Below, piece by piece: positions 54,340 to 62,352 of a stretch of DNA of 64,000 nt (position 1 is the stretch's first letter; each line of letters opens with the position of its first letter). The notes beneath the pieces were generated by a model. That model was not told where the DNA came from. It worked only from the letters and a program-made list of their open reading frames with translations, and did not search any database. Source of the DNA: Streptomyces sp. CC208A (GTDB lineage: Bacteria; Actinomycetota; Actinomycetes; Streptomycetales; Streptomycetaceae). A program made the position numbers and the translations under genes. Location: NCBI RefSeq assembly GCF_030010625.1, contig NZ_JASCXN010000009.1, positions 62,001 through 126,000 of the forward strand, written 5' to 3'.

Positions 54340-55854
54340 ATGGGCAACCGCTTCCAGGTGACGGACCGCTTCGCGGACGGCGCGCAGTACATCGGCGGAC
54401 GGCTCCGCGCCGGCACCTCGGGCACGACGCACAGCGTCGTCGACCCCGCCACCGGCGAGAGCGTCCTCACCTACGAACTCGCCTCCACCGCGGACGTCGA
54501 CGCCGCCGTGGCCGCCGCCAAGGCCGCCTTCCCCGGCTGGGCGGCCACCACCCCCGGCGAGCGCTCCGACGCCCTGCACCGCTTCGCCGCGGTCCTCGCC
54601 GAGCAGGCCGAGGACTTCGCCCGGGTCGAGTCCCTCCAGTGCGGCAAGCCGATCCGGCTCACCACCGAGTTCGACGTGCCCGGCACCATCGACAACACCG
54701 CCTTCTTCGCCGGCGCGGCCCGCCACCTCCAGGGCCAGTCCGCCGCCGAGTACTCCGCCGACCACACCTCGTACGTCCGGCGCGAGCCGATCGGCGTGGT
54801 CGGCTCCATCGCGCCCTGGAACTACCCCCTCCAGATGGCCGCCTGGAAGATCCTCCCGGCGATCGCCGCCGGCAACACGATCGTCCTGAAGCCGGCCGAG
54901 CTCACCCCGCTCACCTCCCTGATGTTCGCCCAGGCGGCCACGGAGGCGGGCATCCCCGACGGCGTGATCAACGTGGTCACCGGCACGGGCCGGGAGGCCG
55001 GCGAGCACCTGGTCGGCCACCCGGACGTCGCCATGACCTCCTTCACCGGCTCCACCCCCGTCGGCAAGCGGGTCGCCGAGGTCGCCACCGCCACCGTGAA
55101 GCGGCTCCACCTGGAGCTCGGCGGCAAGGCCCCCTTCGTCGTCTTCGACGACGCCGACCCGGAGGCCGCCGCGCACGGCGCCGTCGCCGCCTCCCTCATC
55201 AACACCGGCCAGGACTGCACCGCCGCCACGCGCGCGTACGTCCAGCGCCCGCTCTTCGACGCCTTCGTCGCCCGGGTGGCCGCCCTCATGGAGACCGTCC
55301 GGCTCGGCGACCCCGCCGACCCCGCGACCGATCTCGGCCCGCTGGTCTCGCACGTCCAGCGCGACCGCGTCGCCGGCTTCGTCGAGCGGGCCCGCGGCTA
55401 CGCGACCGTGGTCACCGGAGGCGAAGCCCCTGGTGGAGAGCTCAAGAACGGCGCATACTACCGTCCCACCCTGATCACCGGCGCCGCGCAGGACAGCGAG
55501 GTCGTGCAGTCGGAGATCTTCGGACCGGTCCTGGTGGTCCTGCCCTTCGACGGCGACGACGAGGGCATCCGGCTCGCCAACGACACCCCGTACGGCCTCG
55601 CCGCCTCCGCCTGGAGCCGCGACGTCTACCGGGCGAACAGGGCCACCCGCGAGATCAAGGCCGGATGCGTCTGGGTCAACGACCACATCCCGATCATCAG
55701 CGAGATGCCGCACGGCGGATACAAGGCGTCCGGCTACGGAAAGGACATGTCGGCCTACTCCTTCGAGGAGTACACGCAGGTCAAGCACGTGATGTTCGAC
55801 AACACGGCGGTGGCGGCCAAGGACTGGCACCGCACGATCTTCGGGGACCGATAG
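54340..55854 (+). CDS. Aldehyde dehydrogenase of the polyamine cluster
   Basis: The 504-aa enzyme has IAPWNYPLQMAAWKILPAIAAG, the Glu in LELGGKAPF and the catalytic Cys in LINTGQDCTAATRA. Its end, EMPHGGYKASGYGKDMSAYSFEEYTQ, is nearly the same as in the enzyme at 45892, so the two are paralogues with related aldehyde substrates. It is followed after 50 bp by the binding protein of a polyamine importer. ATG with GGAGAG. Confidence 0.92.
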   Translation: MGNRFQVTDRFADGAQYIGGRLRAGTSGTTHSVVDPATGESVLTYELASTADVDAAVAAAKAAFPGWAATTPGERSDALHRFAAVLAEQAEDFARVESLQCGKPIRLTTEFDVPGTIDNTAFFAGAARHLQGQSAAEYSADHTSYVRREPIGVVGSIAPWNYPLQMAAWKILPAIAAGNTIVLKPAELTPLTSLMFAQAATEAGIPDGVINVVTGTGREAGEHLVGHPDVAMTSFTGSTPVGKRVAEVATATVKRLHLELGGKAPFVVFDDADPEAAAHGAVAASLINTGQDCTAATRAYVQRPLFDAFVARVAALMETVRLGDPADPATDLGPLVSHVQRDRVAGFVERARGYATVVTGGEAPGGELKNGAYYRPTLITGAAQDSEVVQSEIFGPVLVVLPFDGDDEGIRLANDTPYGLAASAWSRDVYRANRATREIKAGCVWVNDHIPIISEMPHGGYKASGYGKDMSAYSFEEYTQVKHVMFDNTAVAAKDWHRTIFGDR

Positions 55855-55904
55855 CAAAGTAGCCGCCCGACCAGCGGCGCAACCATCCCGAAAGGGCACA
55901 GCGC

Positions 55905-57152
55905 ATGGAGCAGTACGAGCCCGACCGCCTGTCCGCCGCGCAGCTTGCGGCGATCCGGCGCAGCATGACGAGCGGCCGTGGTGCCCTCAGCCGCCGCTCG
56001 CTGTTGCGGGCCGGCGGCGTGGGCGCGCTCACGGTCGGCGGCCTGGCCGGCCTCACCGCCTGCGGCATCCCGCCGGCCAAACGGGAGGGCCAGGGACCGG
56101 CGTCCACCGACTTCTCGGAGAAGGAGAAGACCCTCAACTTCTCCAACTGGACCGAGTACATGGACGTCAGCGAGGACGAGAAGTCCCGCCCCACCCTGGA
56201 GGCGTTCTCCAAGCGCACCGGGATCAAGGTCAAGTACACCGAGGACATCAACGACAACGTCGAGTTCTTCGGCAAGATCAAGCCGCAGCTCGCGGCCGGC
56301 CAGGACACCGGCCGCGACCTGATCTGCGTCACCGACTGGCTCGCCGCCCGCATCATCCGGCTCGGCTGGGCGCAGAAGCTCGACCCGGCGAACCTCCCCC
56401 ACGCCTACGCGAACCTCTCCCCCCAGTTCCGCCGCCCCGACTGGGACCCGGGCCGGTCCTACTCGTACCCCTGGACCGGCATCTCCACCGTCATCGCCTA
56501 CAACAAGAAGGCGACCGGCGGGAAGAAGGTCGACTCGGTCTCCCAGCTCCTCGACGACCCCGCCCTCAAGGGCCGGGTCGGCTTCCTCACCGAGATGCGC
56601 GACACCGTCGGCATGACCCTGCTCGACATGGGCAAGGACCCGGGCACGTTCACCGACGCCGATTTCGACGCGGCGCTCGGCCGCCTCCAGAAGGCCGTCG
56701 ACCGGAAGCAGATCCGCCGCTTCACCGGCAACGACTACACCTCCGACCTGGACAAGGGCGACATCGCCGCCTGTCTCGCCTGGGCCGGTGACATCATCCA
56801 GCTCCAGGCCGACAACCCGGACATCCAGTACACGATCCCGGCCGCCGGGTACATCACCTCCACGGACAACCTGCTGGTCCCGGCCAACGCCCGGCACAAG
56901 GCCAACGCCGAGAAGCTCATCGACTACTACTACGAGCTCCCGGTGGCCGCCCAGCTCGCCGCGTACATCAACTACGTGTGCCCCGTCGACGGGGTGAAGG
57001 ACGAGCTCGCCGAGATCGACCCCGAGCTCGCGGACAACACCCTCATCCTCCCGGACAAGGCCATGGCCGCGAAGTCCCGCGCCTTCCGCTCGCTGACCAG
57101 CGAGGAAGAGACGGCGTACGAGGAGAAGTTCGCCAAGCTCATCGGCGCCTGA
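55905..57152 (+). CDS. Polyamine ABC transporter, substrate-binding lipoprotein
   Basis: The 415-aa PotD/PotF-like protein has a twin-arginine-type lipoprotein signal (SRRSLLRAGG, then LAGLTACG). The binding domain includes LNFSNWTEYMD and WTGISTVIAYNKK. It delivers spermidine or putrescine to the permease pair downstream. Confidence 0.92.
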   Translation: MEQYEPDRLSAAQLAAIRRSMTSGRGALSRRSLLRAGGVGALTVGGLAGLTACGIPPAKREGQGPASTDFSEKEKTLNFSNWTEYMDVSEDEKSRPTLEAFSKRTGIKVKYTEDINDNVEFFGKIKPQLAAGQDTGRDLICVTDWLAARIIRLGWAQKLDPANLPHAYANLSPQFRRPDWDPGRSYSYPWTGISTVIAYNKKATGGKKVDSVSQLLDDPALKGRVGFLTEMRDTVGMTLLDMGKDPGTFTDADFDAALGRLQKAVDRKQIRRFTGNDYTSDLDKGDIAACLAWAGDIIQLQADNPDIQYTIPAAGYITSTDNLLVPANARHKANAEKLIDYYYELPVAAQLAAYINYVCPVDGVKDELAEIDPELADNTLILPDKAMAAKSRAFRSLTSEEETAYEEKFAKLIGA

Positions 57153-57191
57153 GCCGTCGTCCACCCACACGTAGATCCGGGACAGCGATCC

Positions 57192-58358
57192 ATGACTGAC
57201 AACACCACCGGCGGCGACGTCCGACTCACCGGCATCAGCAAGACCTACGGCTCCTTCACCGCCGTCCACCCGCTCGACCTCACCGTGCCGCAGGGCTCCT
57301 TCTTCGCCCTGCTCGGCGCCTCCGGCTGCGGCAAGACCACCACCCTGCGCATGATCGCCGGCCTGGAGGACCCCTCCACCGGCACCGTCTTCCTCGGCGA
57401 CCAGGACGTCACCGCCCTGCCGCCCTACAAGCGGCCGGTCAACACCGTCTTCCAGTCCTACGCGCTCTTCCCGCACATGGACGTCTCCGAGAACATCGCC
57501 TTCGGCCTGCGCCGCCGCGGCATCAAGTCGGTGAAGGCGCAGGTCGACGAGATGCTGGAGCTCGTCCAGCTCGGCGACAAGGCCCGCCACAAGCCGCACC
57601 AGCTCTCCGGCGGCCAGCAGCAGCGCGTCGCCGTCGCCCGCGCCCTCATCAACCACCCGCAGGTGCTCCTCCTCGACGAGCCGCTCGGCGCCCTCGACCT
57701 CAAGCTGCGCCGCCAGATGCAGCTGGAGCTCAAGCGGATCCAGACCGAGGTCGGCATCACCTTCGTGCACGTCACCCACGACCAGGAGGAGGCCATGACC
57801 ATGGCCGACCAGGTCGCGGTCATGAACGGCGGCCGGGTCGAGCAGCTCGGCGCCCCCGCCGACCTGTACGAGAACCCGAAGACCACCTTCGTCGCCAACT
57901 TCCTCGGCACCTCCAACCTCATCGAGGCCGAGGTCGTGGAGACCGGCACCGACGTGCTCGTCACGGCCGGCGGCGGCAAGCTGCGGGTGCCCGGCGACCG
58001 CTGCACCGACGCGGTCCGTAAGGGCGGCAAGCTCCTCGTCGGCGTCCGCCCGGAGAAGATCTCGCTCGCGCACGCCGACGACGCGGGCTCGATCGCCGAC
58101 GGCCGCAACCGGGTCACCGGCCGGATCGTCGAATCCTCCTTCATCGGCGTCTCCACCCAGTACGTGGTGAACTCGCCGGCCGGGGCCGAACTCCAGGTCT
58201 ACGAGCAGAACATCGAGCGCGACGCGCGACTCCGCCCCGGCGCCGAGGTCGTCCTGCACTGGAACCCCGCTCACACCTTCGGGCTCGACGCCGACCAGTC
58301 CATGCTTGCAGGGACGACGGGCGTCGCGGGCGTGGAGACGGTGGAGGACTCGCTGTGA
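57192..58358 (+). CDS. Polyamine ABC transporter, ATPase
   Basis: The 388-aa PotA-like ATPase has Walker [10 protein letters not shown], signature LSGGQQQR, Walker [12 protein letters not shown], the H-loop in VTHDQEEAM and a C-terminal TOBE domain ([12 protein letters not shown]). It powers the importer encoded around it. Confidence 0.94.
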   Translation: MTDNTTGGDVRLTGISKTYGSFTAVHPLDLTVPQGSFFALLGASGCGKTTTLRMIAGLEDPSTGTVFLGDQDVTALPPYKRPVNTVFQSYALFPHMDVSENIAFGLRRRGIKSVKAQVDEMLELVQLGDKARHKPHQLSGGQQQRVAVARALINHPQVLLLDEPLGALDLKLRRQMQLELKRIQTEVGITFVHVTHDQEEAMTMADQVAVMNGGRVEQLGAPADLYENPKTTFVANFLGTSNLIEAEVVETGTDVLVTAGGGKLRVPGDRCTDAVRKGGKLLVGVRPEKISLAHADDAGSIADGRNRVTGRIVESSFIGVSTQYVVNSPAGAELQVYEQNIERDARLRPGAEVVLHWNPAHTFGLDADQSMLAGTTGVAGVETVEDSL

Positions 58359-58449
58359 GCGACGCACGTGAGGCCTCCGGCCCGCAGCCGACGACGATGC
58401 CCGCACCTCTGCGCCTCGCGGGCGGAGAAGCGAACGAAGGAGGCCGCGC

Positions 58450-59379
58450 ATGACCGCCACCCTGACGAAGGAGACGCCGGGACCGGTCGAGGAACCGGTC
58501 CTGCGCAAGCCCTCCGCCCGCAAGCGGCTGGTGCCCTACTGGCTGCTGCTCCCCGGCATCCTCTGGCTGCTCGTCTTCTTCGCCCTGCCGCTCGTCTACC
58601 AGGCCTCCACCTCGGTCCAGACCGGCTCCCTCGAAGAGGGCTTCCAGGTCACCTGGCACTTCAGGACCTACCTCGACGCCTTCACCGAGTACTGGCCGCA
58701 GCTGCTGCGCTCCCTGCTGTACGCGGGCACCGCGACCCTGCTCTGCCTGCTGCTCGGCTACCCGCTCGCGTACCTCATCGCCTTCAAGGCGGGCCGCTGG
58801 CGCAACCTGCTGCTCGTCCTCGTGATCGCGCCCTTCTTCACCAGCTTCCTCATCAGGACCCTGGCGTGGAAGACGATCCTGGCCGACGACAGCCTCGTGG
58901 TGGACGTGCTCAACGCGCTGCACGTCCTCGACGTGACCAGCTGGCTCGGCTGGACCGAGGGGGAGCGGGTGCTCGCCACCCCGATGGCGGTCGTCTGCGG
59001 TCTCACGTACAACTTCCTGCCGTTCATGATCCTGCCCCTCTACACCTCCCTGGAGCGGATCGACGGCCGGCTGCACGAGGCCGCGCAGGACCTGTACGCC
59101 TCCCCGGCGACCACCTTCCGCAAGGTGACCTTCCCGCTGTCGATGCCCGGCGTCGTCTCCGGCACCCTGCTCACCTTCATCCCGGCGAGCGGCGACTACG
59201 TCAACGCGGAACTGCTCGGCTCGACCGACACCAAGATGATCGGCAACGTCATCCAGTCGCAGTTCCTCCGCGTCCTCGACTACCCGACGGCCGCCGCCCT
59301 GTCCTTCATCCTCATGGCGATCGTGCTGTTCATGGTCACCGTCTACATCCGCAAGGCGGGAACGGAGGACCTCGTCTGA
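58450..59379 (+). CDS. Polyamine ABC transporter, permease 1
   Basis: The 309-aa PotB-like permease has six hydrophobic helices and the EAA loop HEAAQDLYASPATTFRKVTFPL. AAGGAGG precedes the ATG. Its stop overlaps the next gene (TGATG). Confidence 0.93.
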   Translation: MTATLTKETPGPVEEPVLRKPSARKRLVPYWLLLPGILWLLVFFALPLVYQASTSVQTGSLEEGFQVTWHFRTYLDAFTEYWPQLLRSLLYAGTATLLCLLLGYPLAYLIAFKAGRWRNLLLVLVIAPFFTSFLIRTLAWKTILADDSLVVDVLNALHVLDVTSWLGWTEGERVLATPMAVVCGLTYNFLPFMILPLYTSLERIDGRLHEAAQDLYASPATTFRKVTFPLSMPGVVSGTLLTFIPASGDYVNAELLGSTDTKMIGNVIQSQFLRVLDYPTAAALSFILMAIVLFMVTVYIRKAGTEDLV

Positions 59380-60173
59380 TGACCTGGCTGCGCAAGAACC
59401 TCGTCGTCATCGCGGGCGCGCTGACGCTCGCGTACATGATCCTGCCGAACCTCGTGGTCATGGCGTTCTCGTTCAACAAGCCGAACGGGCGCTTCAACTA
59501 CTCCTGGCAGCGGTTCTCCCTGGACGCCTGGAAGGACCCCTGCGGCGTCGCCGACATGTGCGCGTCGCTGACGCTCTCGCTCCAGCTCGCCGCCTGGGCG
59601 ACGCTCGGCGCGGTCGTCCTCGGCACGATGATCGCCTTCGCGCTCGTCCGCTACCGCTTCCGGGCGCGCGGCGCGATCAACTCGCTGATCTTCCTGCCGA
59701 TGGCGATGCCCGAGGTCGTCATGGCCGCCTCGCTGCTCACCCTCTTCCTCAACATGGGGATCGAGCTGGGCTTCTGGACGGTCCTGATCGCCCACATCAT
59801 GTTCTGTCTGTCGTTCGTCGTGACGGCGGTCAAGGCCCGGGTCATGTCCATGGACCCGCGTCTGGAGGAGGCCGCGCGCGACCTCTACGCCGGGCCCGCG
59901 CAGACCTTCCTGCGCGTCACCCTGCCGATCGCCGCGCCCGGCATCGCCGCCGGCGCCCTGCTCGCCTTCGCACTCTCGTTCGACGACTTCATCATCACCA
60001 ACTTCAACGCGGGCTCCACCGTCACCTTCCCCATGTTCGTCTGGGGCTCGGCGCAGCGCGGAACCCCCGTTCAGATCAACGTGATCGGCACCGCCATGTT
60101 CATCCTCGCGGTACTGATCGTCGTGACCGGGCAGATCATCACGAACCGGCGCAAGAAAACAGCAACGGCCTGA
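59379..60173 (+). CDS. Polyamine ABC transporter, permease 2
   Basis: The 264-aa PotC-like permease has six helices and the EAA loop EEAARDLYAGPAQTFLRVTLPI, followed by LSFDDFIITNFNAG, a motif typical of PotC. Confidence 0.94.
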   Translation: MTWLRKNLVVIAGALTLAYMILPNLVVMAFSFNKPNGRFNYSWQRFSLDAWKDPCGVADMCASLTLSLQLAAWATLGAVVLGTMIAFALVRYRFRARGAINSLIFLPMAMPEVVMAASLLTLFLNMGIELGFWTVLIAHIMFCLSFVVTAVKARVMSMDPRLEEAARDLYAGPAQTFLRVTLPIAAPGIAAGALLAFALSFDDFIITNFNAGSTVTFPMFVWGSAQRGTPVQINVIGTAMFILAVLIVVTGQIITNRRKKTATA

Positions 60174-60210
60174 GCCGCAGGAAGCCCAGGCACCGAAGGA
60201 GTTGGAAACC

Positions 60211-61629
60211 ATGGCCCCAGTCGCCATGCGTCTCGCTGCACAATCTCTCTCCGACGCCCAGCCCGTCCCCTTCTGGCTGGAAGACCCCGGAAAGCCCGGC
60301 GCCCTGCCCGCCCTCACCGACACCGAGAAGTGCGACCTCCTCGTCGTCGGCGGCGGCTACAGCGGACTGTGGACCGCGCTCCTCGCCAAGGAGCGCGACC
60401 CCTCCCAGGACGTCGTGCTCATCGAAGGCCGCGAGGTGGGCTGGGCCGCCTCGGGCCGCAACGGCGGCTTCTGCGCCGCCTCCCTCACCCACGGCTTCGG
60501 CAACGGCCTCGCCCGCTGGCCGGGCGAGCTGCCGAAGCTGGAACGGCTCGGCGCGGCCAACCTCGACGCCATCGAGGAGGCCGTCGCCCGCTACTCCCTG
60601 GACTGCGAGTTCGAGCGCACCGGCGAGATCGACGTCGCCACCGAGCCGTACCAGCTGGAGGAGCTCCACGACTGGTACGAGGAGGCCGAGCGGCTCGGCC
60701 TCGCCGGGGGCCTGACCCTCCTCGACGGGGACGCCGTCCGCGCCGAGGTGAACTCGCCGACCTTCCTCGGCGGCCTGTGGGACCGGGACGGCGTCGCCAT
60801 GCTCCACCCGGCGAAGCTCGCCTGGGGCCTCAAGCGCGCCTGCCAGGACCTGGGCGTCCGGATCTACGAGAACACCCCCGGCCTCGACCTGGTCCCGGCC
60901 GGCTCCGGCATGGCCGTCCGCACCCCCTACGGCCGGGTCGCCGCCCGCCGCGTCGCCCTCGGCACCAACGTCTTCCCTTCGCTGGTGAAGCGGCTGCGCC
61001 ACTACACCGTCCCGGTGTACGACTACGCGCTGGTCACCGAGCCGCTGAGCGAGGAGCAGCTCGCCTCCGTCGGCTGGAGGAACCGGCAGGGCCTCGGCGA
61101 CTCCGCCAACCAGTTCCACTACTTCCGCATCACTGCCGACCACCGCATCCTGTGGGGCGGCTACGACGCCGTCTACCGCTTCGGCGGCAAGGTGCAGGCG
61201 GAGATGGACCACCGCCCGGAGACCTACCTCAAGCTGGCCGAGCACTTCTTCACCTGCTTCCCGCAGCTGGAGGGGGTCCGCTTCAGCCACGCCTGGGGCG
61301 GCGCGATCGACACCTGCTCGCGCTTCTCCGCCTTCTTCGGCACCGCCCACCACGGCAGGGTGGCGTACGCGGCGGGCTACACCGGCCTCGGCGTCGGCGC
61401 CACCCGCTTCGGCGCCGACGTGATGCTCGACCTCCTCTCCGGAGAGCGCACCGAGCGCACCGAGCTGGCCATGGTCCGCTCCAAGCCGCTGCCGTTCCCG
61501 CCGGAGCCGATCGCCTGGGCCGGCATCGGGATCACCAAGTGGTCGCTGGCCCGCGCCGACGCCAACGGCGGGCGGCGGAACCTCTGGCTGAAGACGATGG
61601 ACAAGCTGGGCCTCGGCTTCGACAGCTGA
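60211..61629 (+). CDS. FAD-dependent amine oxidase (DAO family)
   Basis: The 472-aa protein has the dinucleotide-binding motif LLVVGGGYSGLWTALLAKE, EVGWAASGRNGGFCAASLTHG and the C-terminal FAD contact YAAGYTGLGVGATRFGADV. It resembles gamma-glutamylputrescine oxidases. With the importer and aldehyde dehydrogenase upstream it would oxidise the imported amine to an aldehyde. The ATG at 60211 has GAAGGAG. Confidence 0.9.
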   Translation: MAPVAMRLAAQSLSDAQPVPFWLEDPGKPGALPALTDTEKCDLLVVGGGYSGLWTALLAKERDPSQDVVLIEGREVGWAASGRNGGFCAASLTHGFGNGLARWPGELPKLERLGAANLDAIEEAVARYSLDCEFERTGEIDVATEPYQLEELHDWYEEAERLGLAGGLTLLDGDAVRAEVNSPTFLGGLWDRDGVAMLHPAKLAWGLKRACQDLGVRIYENTPGLDLVPAGSGMAVRTPYGRVAARRVALGTNVFPSLVKRLRHYTVPVYDYALVTEPLSEEQLASVGWRNRQGLGDSANQFHYFRITADHRILWGGYDAVYRFGGKVQAEMDHRPETYLKLAEHFFTCFPQLEGVRFSHAWGGAIDTCSRFSAFFGTAHHGRVAYAAGYTGLGVGATRFGADVMLDLLSGERTERTELAMVRSKPLPFPPEPIAWAGIGITKWSLARADANGGRRNLWLKTMDKLGLGFDS

Positions 61630-61645
61630 CCCCCTTCCCGTCGAA

Positions 61646-61661
61646 TGTGACCCAGGTCACA
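61646..61661. promoter_or_regulatory. CRP-like palindrome TGTGA-N6-TCACA
   Basis: tgtgacccaggtcaca is a perfect match to the CRP-type consensus and also fits GTG-N6-GNCAC, the form I recall for Streptomyces Crp. It lies 115 bp before the next ATG and just after the oxidase stop. Confidence 0.6.
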
Positions 61662-61707
61662 CATTGCGAAGGAGGGAACCCGCGTAAGAGCGGGGAACCC
61701 CCGCGCT

Positions 61708-61749
61708 CTCTCCGTGTGGACGCGCACCTCCGCGCGCCCTCACGGAGAG
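61708..61749 (+). promoter_or_regulatory. Hairpin covering a ribosome-binding site
   Basis: ctctccgtg (61708-61716) is the reverse complement of cacggagag (61741-61749). The right arm holds the GGAGAGG that serves the ATG at 61761, so the folded leader would hide it. Confidence 0.55.
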
Positions 61750-61760
61750 GAGTTCGCACG

Positions 61761-62243
61761 ATGACATCTACGGGGGCCTCCGGCGTCAAGGCCGCGGTGG
61801 AGTGGCTGGCCGCGGCCGCACCGGATCCCGACGCCTGCCGTTGGGAGTGGGAGCGCAACCCGCACGGGGTCGCCCTGCTGCCCGCGGGCCGGCACTGGGA
61901 CGTACTGGTCCTGCCGGGCGGGCTCGGCCACGCCGCCCTCGACGTCCTCGCCCGCCTGGTCGACCGGCCGGGCCCCGTCCTCGCCGACCTCGGCGACGCC
62001 CGCGTCGGCTTCTTCGTCCCGCCCGGCACCGCCGCCCGCTGGCTCGGTACCGGAGTGCGCGGCGCCGGCCCCGGCAGCTGGGTCGCCGTCCCGCACCCGG
62101 GCCGGGCGACCGGGGGAGTGCGCTGGCTGGTGGTGCCGGACGGCTCGGGCACCCTCACCGACCCCTCGCTGCTCGAACGGGCCATGCACGAGGCCGCGGG
62201 CGGACCACCCCGCGAGGGGCGGAGAGGGGGAACCGCCTCCTGA
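61761..62243 (+). CDS. Conserved small hypothetical protein
   Basis: The 160-aa protein contains WEWERNPHGVALLPAGRHWD and GFFVPPGTAARWLGTGVRG. The pattern is reminiscent of the N-terminal half of actinobacterial primase/polymerase-like proteins, but too short for activity to be claimed. It may be developmentally or carbon-regulated, given the CRP-like site and leader hairpin. Confidence 0.75.
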   Translation: MTSTGASGVKAAVEWLAAAAPDPDACRWEWERNPHGVALLPAGRHWDVLVLPGGLGHAALDVLARLVDRPGPVLADLGDARVGFFVPPGTAARWLGTGVRGAGPGSWVAVPHPGRATGGVRWLVVPDGSGTLTDPSLLERAMHEAAGGPPREGRRGGTAS

Positions 62244-62282
62244 GCCCCTCTCGGTGCCCAAGTCCCTTCCCGTGCAGAGGTC

Positions 62283-62311
62283 TTGACCACCCGATTGGTC
62301 TGGACCATGCT
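62283..62311 (+). promoter_or_regulatory. Chitinase promoter with DasR-type site
   Basis: TTGACC (62283-62288), a 17-bp spacer and CATGCT (62306-62311) form a promoter. Its spacer contains tggtctggacca (62296-62307), a perfect dyad close to the DasR dre consensus (TGGTCTAGACCA). DasR represses chitin genes in Streptomyces until amino sugars release it. Confidence 0.75.
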
Positions 62312-62352
62312 GTGGTGCGCTCCACTCCGACCCCCCACCCCCGGAGGCAGCC

